The notes under the pieces are model-generated. The model searched no databases. It saw only the letters and a list, made by a program, of their open reading frames with translations, and had not been told where the DNA came from. A stretch of DNA of 64,000 nucleotides from Flavobacterium chilense. GTDB lineage: Bacteria > Bacteroidota > Bacteroidia > Flavobacteriales > Flavobacteriaceae. The DNA is taken from positions 248,001 to 312,000 of the forward strand of contig NZ_LSYT01000005.1 of NCBI RefSeq assembly GCF_001602525.1. Direction: 5' to 3'. The position numbers and the translations under genes were made by a program. Each line of letters opens with the position of its first letter. The first letter of the stretch is position 1. This document shows, in pieces, positions 8,355 through 17,063 of the stretch.

Positions 8355-10256
8355 ATGAATAAATTTGAACAATTAGGATTGAATGAATCGTTACTGAAGG
8401 CGATTTTAGATCTAGGATTTGAAAATCCGTCAGAGGTACAGGAAAAGGCGATTCCCCTATTATTGGAAAAAGACACGGATATGGTTGCGTTGGCTCAAAC
8501 AGGGACAGGGAAAACGGCAGCTTTCGGTTTTCCGCTAATTCAAAAAATTGATGCCGACAACAGAAATACACAAGCATTAGTTTTATCGCCAACACGCGAG
8601 CTTTGTTTACAGATTACTAACGAACTTAAAAACTACTCTAAATACGAAAAAGGTATTAATGTGGTAGCAGTTTACGGAGGAGCTAGTATTACAGAGCAGG
8701 CAAGAGAAATAAAAAGAGGGGCACAGATTATTGTGGCTACTCCGGGAAGAATGCAAGACATGATCAACAGAGGTCTGGTTAACATTAAAAATATAGATTA
8801 CTGTATTCTTGATGAGGCTGACGAAATGTTGAACATGGGATTCTATGAGGATATCGTATCTATTTTATCAGATACTCCAGACGAAAAAAGCACATGGTTG
8901 TTTTCTGCAACAATGCCACAGGAAGTTGCCAGAATTGCAAAACAATTCATGAGCGAGCCTGTTGAAATTACTGTTGGAGCTAAAAACTCAGGTTCTGCAA
9001 CAGTTTCTCACGAATTTTATTTAGTAAATGCACGTGACCGTTACGAAGCTTTAAAACGTTTAGCCGATGCTAACCCGGATATCTTTTCTGTGGTTTTCTG
9101 TCGTACAAAAAGAGACACTCAGGCTATTGCCGAGAAATTAATAGAAGACGGATATAGCGCTGCTGCGTTGCACGGAGATTTATCTCAGGCACAACGTGAT
9201 GGTGTAATGAAATCTTTCCGTGGAAGACAAATTCAGATGCTTGTTGCTACTGACGTTGCTGCACGTGGTATTGACGTTGATAACGTAACTCACGTTGTTA
9301 ACTACCAGTTACCTGACGAAATCGAAACGTACAACCACCGTTCAGGACGTACAGGTAGAGCAGGAAAATTAGGTACTTCTATTGTAATCGTTACAAAAAG
9401 TGAGTTACGTAAAATTTCTTCTATCGAAAGAATTATCAAGCAAAAATTTGTTGAGAAATCTATTCCATCAGGAATTGAAATCTGCGAAATTCAATTATTG
9501 CACTTAGCAAACAAAATTAAAGATACTGAGGTTGATCACGAAATTGACAACTATTTACCAGCAATCAATAATGTCCTTGAAGGTTTATCTAAAGAAGAAC
9601 TAATTAAGAAAATGGTTTCGGTAGAATTTAACCGTTTCATTACTTACTACAAAAAGAATAGAGATATCTCTACTCAATCTTCTGGAGAAAGACGTGAAAG
9701 AAATGATTCTGAGCCAAGAGAATTCAACAACAACGGAGCAGTTCGTTATTTTGTAAACATTGGTTCAAGAGACAATTTCGACTGGATGTCGCTTAAAGAT
9801 TACTTAAAAGAAACATTAGATTTAGGTCGTGATGATGTTTTCAAAGTAGATGTAAAAGAAGGTTTCTCTTTCTTTAACACAGATCCTGAGCACACTGATA
9901 AAGTAATGGACATTTTAAACAACGTTCAGTTAGAAGGACGTCGTATTAATGTTGAAATTTCTAAAAATGACGGTGGCGGTAGACGTGATCACAACAATCG
10001 TGGTGGCGGACGTAGTTCAGGACCAAGAAGAGAAGGAAACTTTACTCCAAGACGTGAAGGTTCTGGTGGCGGATTCAGAAGCGACAGAAACTCAGCTCCA
10101 AGACGTGAAGGTTCTGGAGGAGGTTTTAGAAGCGACAGAAATGCTGCTCCAAGAGAAGGTGGTTTCAGAAGAAACGAAGGAGGTTCAGACAGAGCTCCAA
10201 GACGTTCTGAAAGCTTTGGTGATTCACCAAGACCAAGAAGACCAAGAAGAGATTAA
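8355..10256 (+). CDS. DEAD-box ATP-dependent RNA helicase with RGG-like tail
   Basis: 633 aa from the ATG at 8355. The frame is open to a TTG at 8331, but that codon lies inside the promoter. Q motif and helicase core at about 1-370: AQTGTGKT (motif I), PTRELC, DEAD, SAT, ARGIDV and HRSGRTGRAGK. A DbpA-type RNA-binding domain follows (about 470-550; VRYFVNIGSRD...RRINVEIS), then an Arg/Gly-rich low-complexity tail with a repeated REGSGGGFRSDRN unit. It probably remodels structured RNA (ribosome assembly, cold adaptation). The tail is expected to bind RNA without strong sequence preference. A long hairpin follows the stop. Confidence 0.93.
   Translation: MNKFEQLGLNESLLKAILDLGFENPSEVQEKAIPLLLEKDTDMVALAQTGTGKTAAFGFPLIQKIDADNRNTQALVLSPTRELCLQITNELKNYSKYEKGINVVAVYGGASITEQAREIKRGAQIIVATPGRMQDMINRGLVNIKNIDYCILDEADEMLNMGFYEDIVSILSDTPDEKSTWLFSATMPQEVARIAKQFMSEPVEITVGAKNSGSATVSHEFYLVNARDRYEALKRLADANPDIFSVVFCRTKRDTQAIAEKLIEDGYSAAALHGDLSQAQRDGVMKSFRGRQIQMLVATDVAARGIDVDNVTHVVNYQLPDEIETYNHRSGRTGRAGKLGTSIVIVTKSELRKISSIERIIKQKFVEKSIPSGIEICEIQLLHLANKIKDTEVDHEIDNYLPAINNVLEGLSKEELIKKMVSVEFNRFITYYKKNRDISTQSSGERRERNDSEPREFNNNGAVRYFVNIGSRDNFDWMSLKDYLKETLDLGRDDVFKVDVKEGFSFFNTDPEHTDKVMDILNNVQLEGRRINVEISKNDGGGRRDHNNRGGGRSSGPRREGNFTPRREGSGGGFRSDRNSAPRREGSGGGFRSDRNAAPREGGFRRNEGGSDRAPRRSESFGDSPRPRRPRRD
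10047..10148 (+). repeat. 51-bp tandem repeat encoding the RGG-like tail
   Basis: Two adjacent units start at 10047 and 10098 (period 51 nt, 17 codons), each encoding PRREGSGGGFRSDRN plus two variable residues. A partial third unit follows. It lies inside the helicase gene and is in frame. Confidence 0.8.
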
Positions 10257-10292
10257 TACCCTCTGTTAATTTTCTTATAATTATATTCGAAG

Positions 10293-10361
10293 ACTGCGAA
10301 ATATTTAATCCTGATTTACTACTTTTAGTGCTTTAAATCAGGATATGAAATATTTCGCAGT
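10293..10361 (+). promoter_or_regulatory. Long hairpin that contains the start codon of the next gene
   Basis: ACTGCGAAATATTT (10293-10306) pairs with AAATATTTCGCAGT (10348-10361), and ATCCTGATTTA (10308-10318) pairs with TAAATCAGGAT (10334-10344). The loop is 15 nt. The ATG of the next gene (10345-10347) forms the internal bulge, and its first five following codons are in the right arm. A T-rich stretch follows. It could be the helicase terminator, a translational control hairpin, or both. Confidence 0.7.
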
Positions 10362-11118
10362 TTTCTTTTTCACATTACTATCAGCCGTTGGTTTTGCACA
10401 AGACACCGAGTCCAGTGCGCCACAGAGAGTTTCAGGTTATATTATTAATGATAATACTAAACAACCTCTTCCAAACGTAAATATTATTAACACCAATAAA
10501 GTACGCGGTGCAAAATCTGATGCTAAAGGGTATTTTGAAATCGATGTTCAACTGAACGATACTATTCACTTTTCGATTCTAGGATTTCAATCTCTACGAA
10601 TCAGAGTAACAAATGACTGGATAAAAAACAAAGTAACCAGAATTCAGCTTACCGAAAAAGCAATCGCACTTGAAGAAGTTGTTATTACCCCTTTTAACTT
10701 AACCGGATATCTTGAGGTTGACTCTAAATTAATTCCAACTAAAGAAAATTATCGTTACAGTATTTCAGGCCTTACTCAGGGTTATGAGGCAGGTGAATAT
10801 TCACCAAATGCTTTTGGAAAAGTTTTAGGATCTATTTTTAATCCCGCCGATGTCCTCTACGGTTTCTTTGGTAAAAACGGACGGGAACTCAAGAAACTTA
10901 AAGAAATGCGAAAGGATGATACGGTGAGAAACCTACTGGAATCTAAATATGACCGTGAAACTATTTCAGTTCTATTAGGAATCAGCAAAGACGAAATTCC
11001 TGAAATTTTACAACGCTGTAACTATTCTGATTCATTTATTCAAACCGCAAATGACTTACAGATCATGGACGCTATCAGCGGATGTTACGAACAATATAAA
11101 GTCTTAAAACGTAATTAA
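10345..11118 (+). CDS. Carboxypeptidase-like regulatory domain protein
   Basis: 257 aa. Signal peptide 1-18 (ending VGFAQ), then a CarboxypepD_reg-like beta-sandwich (about 28-110; VSGYIINDNTKQPLPNVNIIN, GYFEIDVQLNDTIHFSILGFQS, ALEEVVITP), the same fold that precedes the plug in SusC proteins. No TonB barrel follows; the C-terminal about 140 residues are mainly charged and helical and I do not recognise them. Exported; a structural or adaptor role in the envelope is possible. The start is firm because of the signal peptide, although it lies inside a hairpin. Confidence 0.8.
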   Translation: MKYFAVFFFTLLSAVGFAQDTESSAPQRVSGYIINDNTKQPLPNVNIINTNKVRGAKSDAKGYFEIDVQLNDTIHFSILGFQSLRIRVTNDWIKNKVTRIQLTEKAIALEEVVITPFNLTGYLEVDSKLIPTKENYRYSISGLTQGYEAGEYSPNAFGKVLGSIFNPADVLYGFFGKNGRELKKLKEMRKDDTVRNLLESKYDRETISVLLGISKDEIPEILQRCNYSDSFIQTANDLQIMDAISGCYEQYKVLKRN

Positions 11119-11140
11119 AAACACGTTTACATCAATACCT

Positions 11141-11175
11141 AAATCCTCAGTTTTTAAAATTGGGGATTTTTTTTA
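11141..11175 (+). terminator. Intrinsic terminator
   Basis: AAATCCTCAGTTTT and AAAATTGGGGATTT pair with two G-U pairs, followed by a T run. It closes the gene ending at 11118. Confidence 0.7.
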
Positions 11176-11311
11176 TTTAAAAAACTACATAATACCCTCT
11201 TGCAAATTATAGTACTTTACCACAAAGTATAGGTTTTAGCATTTTTTTTGATTAAATTAGACTCTTACTACTCTAAAAATTAGTCTTCAACTATAATTTC
11301 CAATCGCTCTC

Positions 11312-12622
11312 ATGACAGATATAACTCAAAAAGTTTTAAATTTTATTGATCTTCATAAAGGCGAAGAGAATAAAAAATCAGTTATAGAAAATATAACAGG
11401 TGCTATATCTTTTAGAGGCTCAAATATTTGGATTTTGGCTTGTGCCATTATAATTGCTTCTGTTGGCTTAAATGTTAATTCGACAGCTGTAATTATTGGA
11501 GCAATGTTGATTTCTCCATTAATGGGTCCAATTGTTGGCGCCGGCTTTGGTTTAGGAATGTATGATTTTGAGCTTTTAAAAAAATCAATAAAAAACCTGG
11601 TTATTGCAACAGTTGTAAGCCTGGCCACTTCAACTATATACTTCTATATTAGCCCTTTTAAAGAAGCGCAATCTGAATTACTAGCCAGAACTTCTCCCAA
11701 TATTTACGATATTTTAATTGCCTTTTTCGGAGGTTTGGTTGGTGTAATTGCTGTAACACGTGTAGAAAAAGGAAATCCTATTCCTGGTGTAGCTATTGCA
11801 ACTGCCTTGATGCCCCCACTTTGCACTGCAGGTTATGGATTGGCACTTGGAAATTATCTTTACTTTTTTGGAGCCTTATATCTCTACACTATTAATTGTG
11901 TTTTTATTTGTATTGCTACTTTTGTAATTGTAAAGTTTTTAAACTACCCTATTGCACAACAACTGAACCTAAAGCATCAAAAACGAGTAAAATATGGTAT
12001 CACAATATTGATTTTACTTTTAATCTTACCCAGTATTTATTTTGCCTATCAGTTATACGTTCAAAAAAATTACACTACAAAAACAGAGGTTTTTATCCAA
12101 AAAGAATTTCTGGACAAAGATTATCCAGTCATTTACAAGAAAATCAGATACAATACAGATCCAAAAAGAATTGAATTGGCTTTTTTAACCAAAAAATTCA
12201 GTGATACAGCAATCATTAATCTCAATAAAAAACTGCCTAATTATGGTCTTCTAAATACGAAATTAATTATCAGACAGGATACTGTAAATTTGAGAAATGA
12301 CATCATGAATCAAATCAATAGCAATCAGAGTATTGTAGATCAAAAAGATATTTTAATCAATAATTTACGCAACCAATTAGCGCAATATCAATTCAATAAC
12401 AATCAGATCAGTAATGAAGCCAAAATACTTTTCCCTGCTATTACCTCTCTCACTATTGGAAACTATACTACAGAAAACGAAACAAATAAATCAAAAGTTA
12501 TTCCGGTAATTCTTTTTCAAAGCAAGAAAAAGGTTGATTTGGAAATGAAACAAAAAATGAAAATGTGGCTAAAGGAAAGACTTGAAAAAGATTCAATTGA
12601 AGTATATCAGCAAAATAATTAA
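11312..12622 (+). CDS. DUF389 (TIGR00341-type) membrane protein
   Basis: 436 aa. The N-terminal about 230 residues hold several transmembrane helices with the DUF389 signature VIIGAMLISPLMGPIVGAGFG and GVAIATALMPPLCTAGYGLA. The rest is a soluble region with a predicted coiled coil near residues 330-370 (Asn/Gln-rich) and a charged C-terminus. DUF389 proteins have no established biochemical role. It is monocistronic or read with the small basic ORF at 12690. Confidence 0.85.
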   Translation: MTDITQKVLNFIDLHKGEENKKSVIENITGAISFRGSNIWILACAIIIASVGLNVNSTAVIIGAMLISPLMGPIVGAGFGLGMYDFELLKKSIKNLVIATVVSLATSTIYFYISPFKEAQSELLARTSPNIYDILIAFFGGLVGVIAVTRVEKGNPIPGVAIATALMPPLCTAGYGLALGNYLYFFGALYLYTINCVFICIATFVIVKFLNYPIAQQLNLKHQKRVKYGITILILLLILPSIYFAYQLYVQKNYTTKTEVFIQKEFLDKDYPVIYKKIRYNTDPKRIELAFLTKKFSDTAIINLNKKLPNYGLLNTKLIIRQDTVNLRNDIMNQINSNQSIVDQKDILINNLRNQLAQYQFNNNQISNEAKILFPAITSLTIGNYTTENETNKSKVIPVILFQSKKKVDLEMKQKMKMWLKERLEKDSIEVYQQNN

Positions 12623-12689
12623 TACAAACCCAAAAATAGAACCTATATTTACTTTAAAAATAATTTAACTATTACTAAATCAAAATATT

Positions 12690-12800
12690 ATGGCAAAGGG
12701 TCAGGACGCTAAAAAAACAGCAAAAAAAGAACCGTTAAAAACGGCTAAAGAAAAGAAAGAAGAAAAACGGGAAAAGAAAAATAGTCCAAAGAGAGATTAA
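12690..12800 (+). CDS. Small lysine-rich protein (36 aa)
   Basis: ATG at 12690 opens a 36-codon frame starting MAKGQDAKKTAKKEP and ending KKNSPKRD, then TAA. About 40% of residues are Lys or Arg, with alternating Lys and Glu in the middle, so a charged, probably helical or disordered peptide. I do not recognise a family. Support is the clean ATG, the intergenic position and the strong hairpin downstream. It could be a nucleic-acid-binding or ribosome-associated small protein; this is inference. Confidence 0.55.
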   Translation: MAKGQDAKKTAKKEPLKTAKEKKEEKREKKNSPKRD

Positions 12801-12856
12801 AAAATAGTGATCAGAGATCCGCTTTTTAGCTTTCAGATTCACAAAGAAATAAAAGT

Positions 12857-12909
12857 AGTGTTCAGTTTTTTGGTTATCAGTAAATTTGATAACTAAAAAA
12901 CTGAACACT
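12857..12909. terminator. Bidirectional hairpin between convergent genes
   Basis: 23-bp arms (12857-12879 and 12887-12909) match with a single G-U position, around a 7-nt loop. It sits between the small basic ORF and the 3' end of pepD. The minus-strand exit is T-rich; the plus-strand exit is less so. Confidence 0.75.
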
Positions 12910-12917
12910 GAATAACC

Positions 12918-14378
12918 TTATTTAACCGGAATATTTGAAAGAATCTCCAATACAAATTTCCAATATTTTTGAGCCGAAGATATACTTGCTCTTTCATCAG
13001 GAGAATGTGCTCCATGAATTGTTGGTCCAAAAGAAATCATATCCATATCCGGATAATTTGTCCCTAAAATTCCACATTCTAAACCTGCGTGACAAGCTAC
13101 AACTTTTGGTTTTTCATTATTTTGTTTCTCATAAATCCCAACCAAAGTATCTAAGATTTCAGAATTTACATTTGGAGTCCATCCCGGATAAGAACCAGAA
13201 AGTTCTACTTCGCAGCCTACCAATTCAAAAGCAGATCTCAACGCATTTGCGAGGTCATATTTTGAAGTTTCAACAGAAGAACGTGTTAAACATCCAATTG
13301 ATATTTCACCGTCTTTTACAATAACTCTGGCAATATTATTTGAAGTTTCAACTAAGTCAGCCATATCAGCGCTCATTCTGTAAACACCATTATGTGCTGC
13401 ATAAATTGCTCTGATAATTCCTTCCTGAACACCTAAATCCATTACTTTTTCAGGCAAATCGCATTTTACGATTTCAATAGTAAGATTTGGTTCAGTAGTT
13501 TTATATTCAGCTTTAATATCGTTGATGATTTCCTGCATATCAAAAATATAAGCCTCATCAAACATTTCAGAAATGATTACTTTCGCAACACTTTCTCTAG
13601 GAATTGCATTTCTTAAACTTCCACCATTAATCTCAACAACCTGTAAACCAAAGTTTTCAAATGCATCAAATAATAAACGGTTCATGATTTTATTAGCATT
13701 TCCTAAACCTTTATGAATATCCATTCCCGAATGACCTCCATTAAGCCCTTTTACGGTAATAATATGCCCTACAGATCCTTCCGGAACTTCTTCTTCATGA
13801 TACGTTCTTGTAGCCGTTACATCAATTCCTCCGGCACAGCCAATATCAATTTCATCATCTTCTTCTGTATCCAGATTTAATAAAATCTGACCTTGCAGAA
13901 TTCCGCCTTTAAGGTTTAATGCTCCGGTCATTCCGGTTTCTTCGTCAATTGTAAACAAAGCTTCGATTGCGGGATGCGGAATATCTTTACTTTCTAAAAT
14001 AGCCATTATTGTTGCAACTCCTAATCCGTTGTCAGCTCCTAAAGTTGTGCCACGCGCACGAACCCAGTCACCATCAACATACATATCGATTCCCTGAGTA
14101 TCGAAATCAAAAATAGTGTCTGCATTTTTTTGGTGCACCATATCAAGGTGTCCCTGCATTACAATTGCTTTTCGGTTTTCCATTCCCGGTGTTGCCGGTT
14201 TTCTGATAATTACATTTCGAATCTCGTCTTCAAAAGTTTCCAAACCTAAGCTGTTTCCAAAGTTTTTCATGAACTCGATTACACGTTCTTCTTTCTTTGA
14301 CGGACGCGGAACTGCGTTCAGATCAGCAAACTTATTCCATAGTGCTTTTGGTTCCAGATTTCTTATTTCCTGACTCAT
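12918..14378 (-). CDS. pepD: Aminoacyl-histidine dipeptidase (PepD, M20 family)
   Basis: 486 aa from the ATG at 14378 (MSQEIRNLEP); an in-frame codon 24 nt upstream would add MLNFKQNI, which is less typical. M20 metallopeptidase motifs: QGHLDMVHQ (metal His and Asp), GADNGLGVA, TIDEETGMTGA (catalytic Glu), and a late GPTIHGAHSPDE with the last His ligand. It cleaves Xaa-His dipeptides such as carnosine, or broad dipeptides, in the cytoplasm. Divergent from the DUF3810 gene. Confidence 0.92.
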   Translation of the reverse strand: MSQEIRNLEPKALWNKFADLNAVPRPSKKEERVIEFMKNFGNSLGLETFEDEIRNVIIRKPATPGMENRKAIVMQGHLDMVHQKNADTIFDFDTQGIDMYVDGDWVRARGTTLGADNGLGVATIMAILESKDIPHPAIEALFTIDEETGMTGALNLKGGILQGQILLNLDTEEDDEIDIGCAGGIDVTATRTYHEEEVPEGSVGHIITVKGLNGGHSGMDIHKGLGNANKIMNRLLFDAFENFGLQVVEINGGSLRNAIPRESVAKVIISEMFDEAYIFDMQEIINDIKAEYKTTEPNLTIEIVKCDLPEKVMDLGVQEGIIRAIYAAHNGVYRMSADMADLVETSNNIARVIVKDGEISIGCLTRSSVETSKYDLANALRSAFELVGCEVELSGSYPGWTPNVNSEILDTLVGIYEKQNNEKPKVVACHAGLECGILGTNYPDMDMISFGPTIHGAHSPDERASISSAQKYWKFVLEILSNIPVK

Positions 14379-14412
14379 TATATTTTGTTTGAAGTTTAAC
14401 AATTAAGAATGT

Positions 14413-14420
14413 CAAAGTTA
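14413..14420 (-). promoter_or_regulatory. Candidate -7 box for pepD
   Basis: Reads TAACTTTG on the minus strand, 35 nt upstream of the ATG at 14378, and favours that start over the upstream one. Confidence 0.4.
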
Positions 14421-14440
14421 CAAAGTTTATATTTTTTTTC

Positions 14441-14464
14441 GCCACGAATTTCACGAATTAGCAT
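14441..14464. repeat. CGCCACGAATT-type intergenic repeat, copy 1
   Basis: CGCCACGAATTTCACGAATTA is closely related to the arms of the hairpin at 30357-30410. Partial copies (AATTTCACGAATA) follow to about 14500. It lies in the divergent pepD/DUF3810 region. Confidence 0.6.
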
Positions 14465-14616
14465 CAATCATTTTGAAATTAAAAACCAATTTCACGAATA
14501 CTTCTCAATTTTGTATCATTACGAATTCCAGATTAGTGAAAATTGATAGAATTCATTACTAACTTTTTCTTATCGGTTAATATTGTATTTATATTTACGT
14601 ATTCAAAAATTAAATT

Positions 14617-15678
14617 GTGAAGTCAAAATATATCTTACCGCTATTACTTCTTTTACAAATCATTGTTTTAAGAATCCTTCCTTATTTTCCGGAATTCATA
14701 GAACGTTTTTACAGCAACGGATTGTATTTGAATATCTCTCATTTTTCAAGAATATTATTTGGTAAAATCCCATTTTCAGTTGGCGATTGTATGTATAGTA
14801 TCCTGATTTTATTTTTAATCAGATGGTTTTGGCTAACTAGAAAATCATGGAGGACAAACTGGAAAAATAATCTTTTACAAGTATTAAGCGTACTATCTGT
14901 TTTTTACTTTTTCTTTCATTTGCTTTGGGCTTTCAATTATTATCGCGAACCACTTTTCGAAAAAATGAAAATTGAAAAAGAATACACAGATGCTCAATTA
15001 TTAGCTTTTACAAAAAAGCTCATTGTTAAAACCAATGCAATTCAGTTTCAGATTACTAAAAATGACAGTTCTAAAGTTGTTTTTCCCTACACTCAAAAAC
15101 AAGCTTTTCAGATGGATTTAAACGGATATGAAAATCTATCAAAAGAACATCCTTATTTTAAATACGAAATTTTAAGTGTCAAGAAATCATTATTCAGCCT
15201 GCCTTTAACTTATATGGGCTTTGGTGGTTATTTAAATCCGTTTACAAATGAGGCACAGGTAAATGATTTGATGCCTATGTATAATTTTCCAGTTACCACG
15301 TGTCATGAAATGGCACATCAAATGGGTTATGCCAGCGAAAGCGAATGCAATTTTATTGGTGTTTTAGCTGCCGTAAAAAACGATAATTTATATTATCAGT
15401 ATTCAGGATATAGTTTTGCTTTGCGTTATTGTTTAGGGATCTGGCAGGTCAAAAATGAAAAAATATTTGAGCAATTAAAAAAACAAACTCATATTGGAAT
15501 TTTAAAGAATTACCAGGAAAGTCAGGATTTCTGGAAACAATATGATACTTTTATAGATGAAGGTTTTCGCATTTTTTATGATAATTTCTTAAAGACCAAC
15601 AATCAAAAAGACGGAATGGACAGTTACAGCAAATTTATTGACCTGATGCTGAATTATTATAAAACCAGAAAATTATAG
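14617..15678 (+). CDS. DUF3810 zinc-peptidase-like membrane protein
   Basis: 353 aa with a GTG start. Three N-terminal hydrophobic segments (about 5-24, 43-66, 90-110) are followed by a soluble domain with TTCHEMAHQMGYASESECNF, an HExxH-type zinc site with a downstream Glu as candidate third ligand. This matches DUF3810, a family of putative metalloproteases in Bacteroidota and Firmicutes without a known substrate. The active site is predicted outside the cytoplasm after the third helix. Starting upstream is not possible without losing the hydrophobic start context. Confidence 0.82.
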   Translation: MKSKYILPLLLLLQIIVLRILPYFPEFIERFYSNGLYLNISHFSRILFGKIPFSVGDCMYSILILFLIRWFWLTRKSWRTNWKNNLLQVLSVLSVFYFFFHLLWAFNYYREPLFEKMKIEKEYTDAQLLAFTKKLIVKTNAIQFQITKNDSSKVVFPYTQKQAFQMDLNGYENLSKEHPYFKYEILSVKKSLFSLPLTYMGFGGYLNPFTNEAQVNDLMPMYNFPVTTCHEMAHQMGYASESECNFIGVLAAVKNDNLYYQYSGYSFALRYCLGIWQVKNEKIFEQLKKQTHIGILKNYQESQDFWKQYDTFIDEGFRIFYDNFLKTNNQKDGMDSYSKFIDLMLNYYKTRKL

Positions 15679-15797
15679 CTTTATAACAAGCTTAGATCAC
15701 ATGAATAAAGATAAATCCTGAATGATCTTTTTTAAATTATGATAAAAAAATAAAAAACTACTGTAACAAAATATATTGCAATACTACTAATACTAAT

Positions 15798-16292
15798 ATG
15801 AGCGAAAATCTAGAACAGTCATTTGTTGCGCAATTGCAGGCAAATCAGAATATAATCCACAAGATTTGTAGATTATATACTGCCGGCGAAGATGCACATA
15901 AAGACTTGTTTCAGGAGATTACAATTCAGCTCTGGAAAGCATATCCTAAATTTAGGGGCGACAGTAAATTTTCAACCTGGACGTATCGCGTTGCTTTAAA
16001 TACCGCCATTACCTTATACCGAAAAACAAAACGTACCGTATCTACAGTAGAATACGAAAGTCATCAGCATTTTGTAAAAGATGTTGATTACAATTATGAA
16101 GAGGAAGAACAGATTAAATTGATGTATAAAGCCGTTTATCAGCTTAATGACATTGAAAAAGCATTAGTTTTTATGTATTTAGAAGACAAAGATTATCAAG
16201 AAATAGCAGAGACCTTGGGGATCAGCGAAGTGAATGCTCGTGTGAAAATGAACAGAATTAAAGGGAAACTTAAAAAAATACTAAATCCTTAA
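15798..16292 (+). CDS. ECF-type RNA polymerase sigma factor
   Basis: 164 aa. Region 2 (about 10-80) has LFQEITIQLWKAYPKFRGDSKFSTWTYRVALNTAIT, and region 4 (about 105-160) has YQEIAETLGISEVNARVKMNRIKGKLKKIL, the typical ECF layout for core binding and -10/-35 recognition. It is followed after 8 nt by a membrane protein gene, as ECF sigma factors often are by their regulators. Regulon unknown. Confidence 0.92.
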   Translation: MSENLEQSFVAQLQANQNIIHKICRLYTAGEDAHKDLFQEITIQLWKAYPKFRGDSKFSTWTYRVALNTAITLYRKTKRTVSTVEYESHQHFVKDVDYNYEEEEQIKLMYKAVYQLNDIEKALVFMYLEDKDYQEIAETLGISEVNARVKMNRIKGKLKKILNP

Positions 16293-16300
16293 AAATTATT

Positions 16301-16933
16301 ATGAAAGAACTGGATTTATTAAAAAAAGACTGGAAAAAGAACTCGGATTCTTTTCAACAAATTTCTGAAAAAGAGATTTATAAAATGATTCATAAAAAAT
16401 CATCTTCAATTGTAAAATGGATTTTGATTATTAGCATTTTAGAAATTTCTTTTTGGACTTTTTCTAACTTATTTATCAATACTGATGATTTATTAAAAAA
16501 AATGAATCATCCTGAGATTGTATTGACCCTTGAGTTTTTAACTTACTTTAATTATATCGTTGTACTGATTTTTGTGGTTATTTTTTATAAAAACTATAAA
16601 ACCATTTCAACAACTGTTGCCACAAAATCATTGATGAGTGCCATTTTACGAACCCGAAAAACGGTTCAGTATTATGTATGGTATAATCTTGGAATGATTG
16701 TTATTACAGCAATATTAAGTTATTTTATCGCTTTTGTTTATAATCCTGACATGGACTTTTTAAGGGAAAAACTAGCCCTAAACGGAAAAGCAGTGTTTTT
16801 TACTGTAGGAATCCTAATCCTGATTATACTAGGCTTATTCGGAATCTTCTGGTGTATTTACAGATTACTATACGGAACACTGTTACGCAGATTATATGCG
16901 AACTATAAAGAATTGAAGAAGATCGATTTTTAG
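16301..16933 (+). CDS. Membrane protein, possible partner of the ECF sigma factor
   Basis: 210 aa, family not recognised. A charged cytoplasmic N-terminus (about 1-35; KELDLLKKDWKKNSDSFQQISEKEIYKMIHKKS) precedes four predicted transmembrane segments (about 38-56, 72-98, 123-144, 164-190). It lies 8 nt downstream of the sigma factor and is surely co-transcribed. An anti-sigma role would fit the position and the cytoplasmic N-terminus, but I see no zinc-binding anti-sigma motif, so this is inference only. Confidence 0.65.
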   Translation: MKELDLLKKDWKKNSDSFQQISEKEIYKMIHKKSSSIVKWILIISILEISFWTFSNLFINTDDLLKKMNHPEIVLTLEFLTYFNYIVVLIFVVIFYKNYKTISTTVATKSLMSAILRTRKTVQYYVWYNLGMIVITAILSYFIAFVYNPDMDFLREKLALNGKAVFFTVGILILIILGLFGIFWCIYRLLYGTLLRRLYANYKELKKIDF

Positions 16934-16939
16934 GACAAG

Positions 16940-17025
16940 ATACAAAGGCTCTGAGGAACAGAGGTGCAAAGTTTTTTTTTTATAAAGTGCTGATATTCTG
17001 AGATATTAAGGTTCTAAGTTTTTGG
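16940..17025. repeat. CAAAGGTTC-type degenerate repeat
   Basis: A run of loosely repeated units (ACAAAGGCTCTGAGG, AGAGGTGCAAAG, TTAAGGTTCTAAG) directly after the stop of the 16301 gene. It belongs to the same family as repeats after the stops at 19178, 37217 and 63398. Confidence 0.5.
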
Positions 17026-17063
17026 AGCCTCAACAAAAAAATCTAAAATCAAAAATCTACGAT

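Noticed and set aside
9949..10269. 106-codon frame inside the helicase tail
   Set aside because: It is a shifted reading of the RGG-like repeat region, with a biased Val/Glu/Asp composition and no start context.
16301..16933. Firm anti-sigma factor call
   Set aside because: Only the position supports it; no anti-sigma motif is visible, so it is left as a membrane protein.
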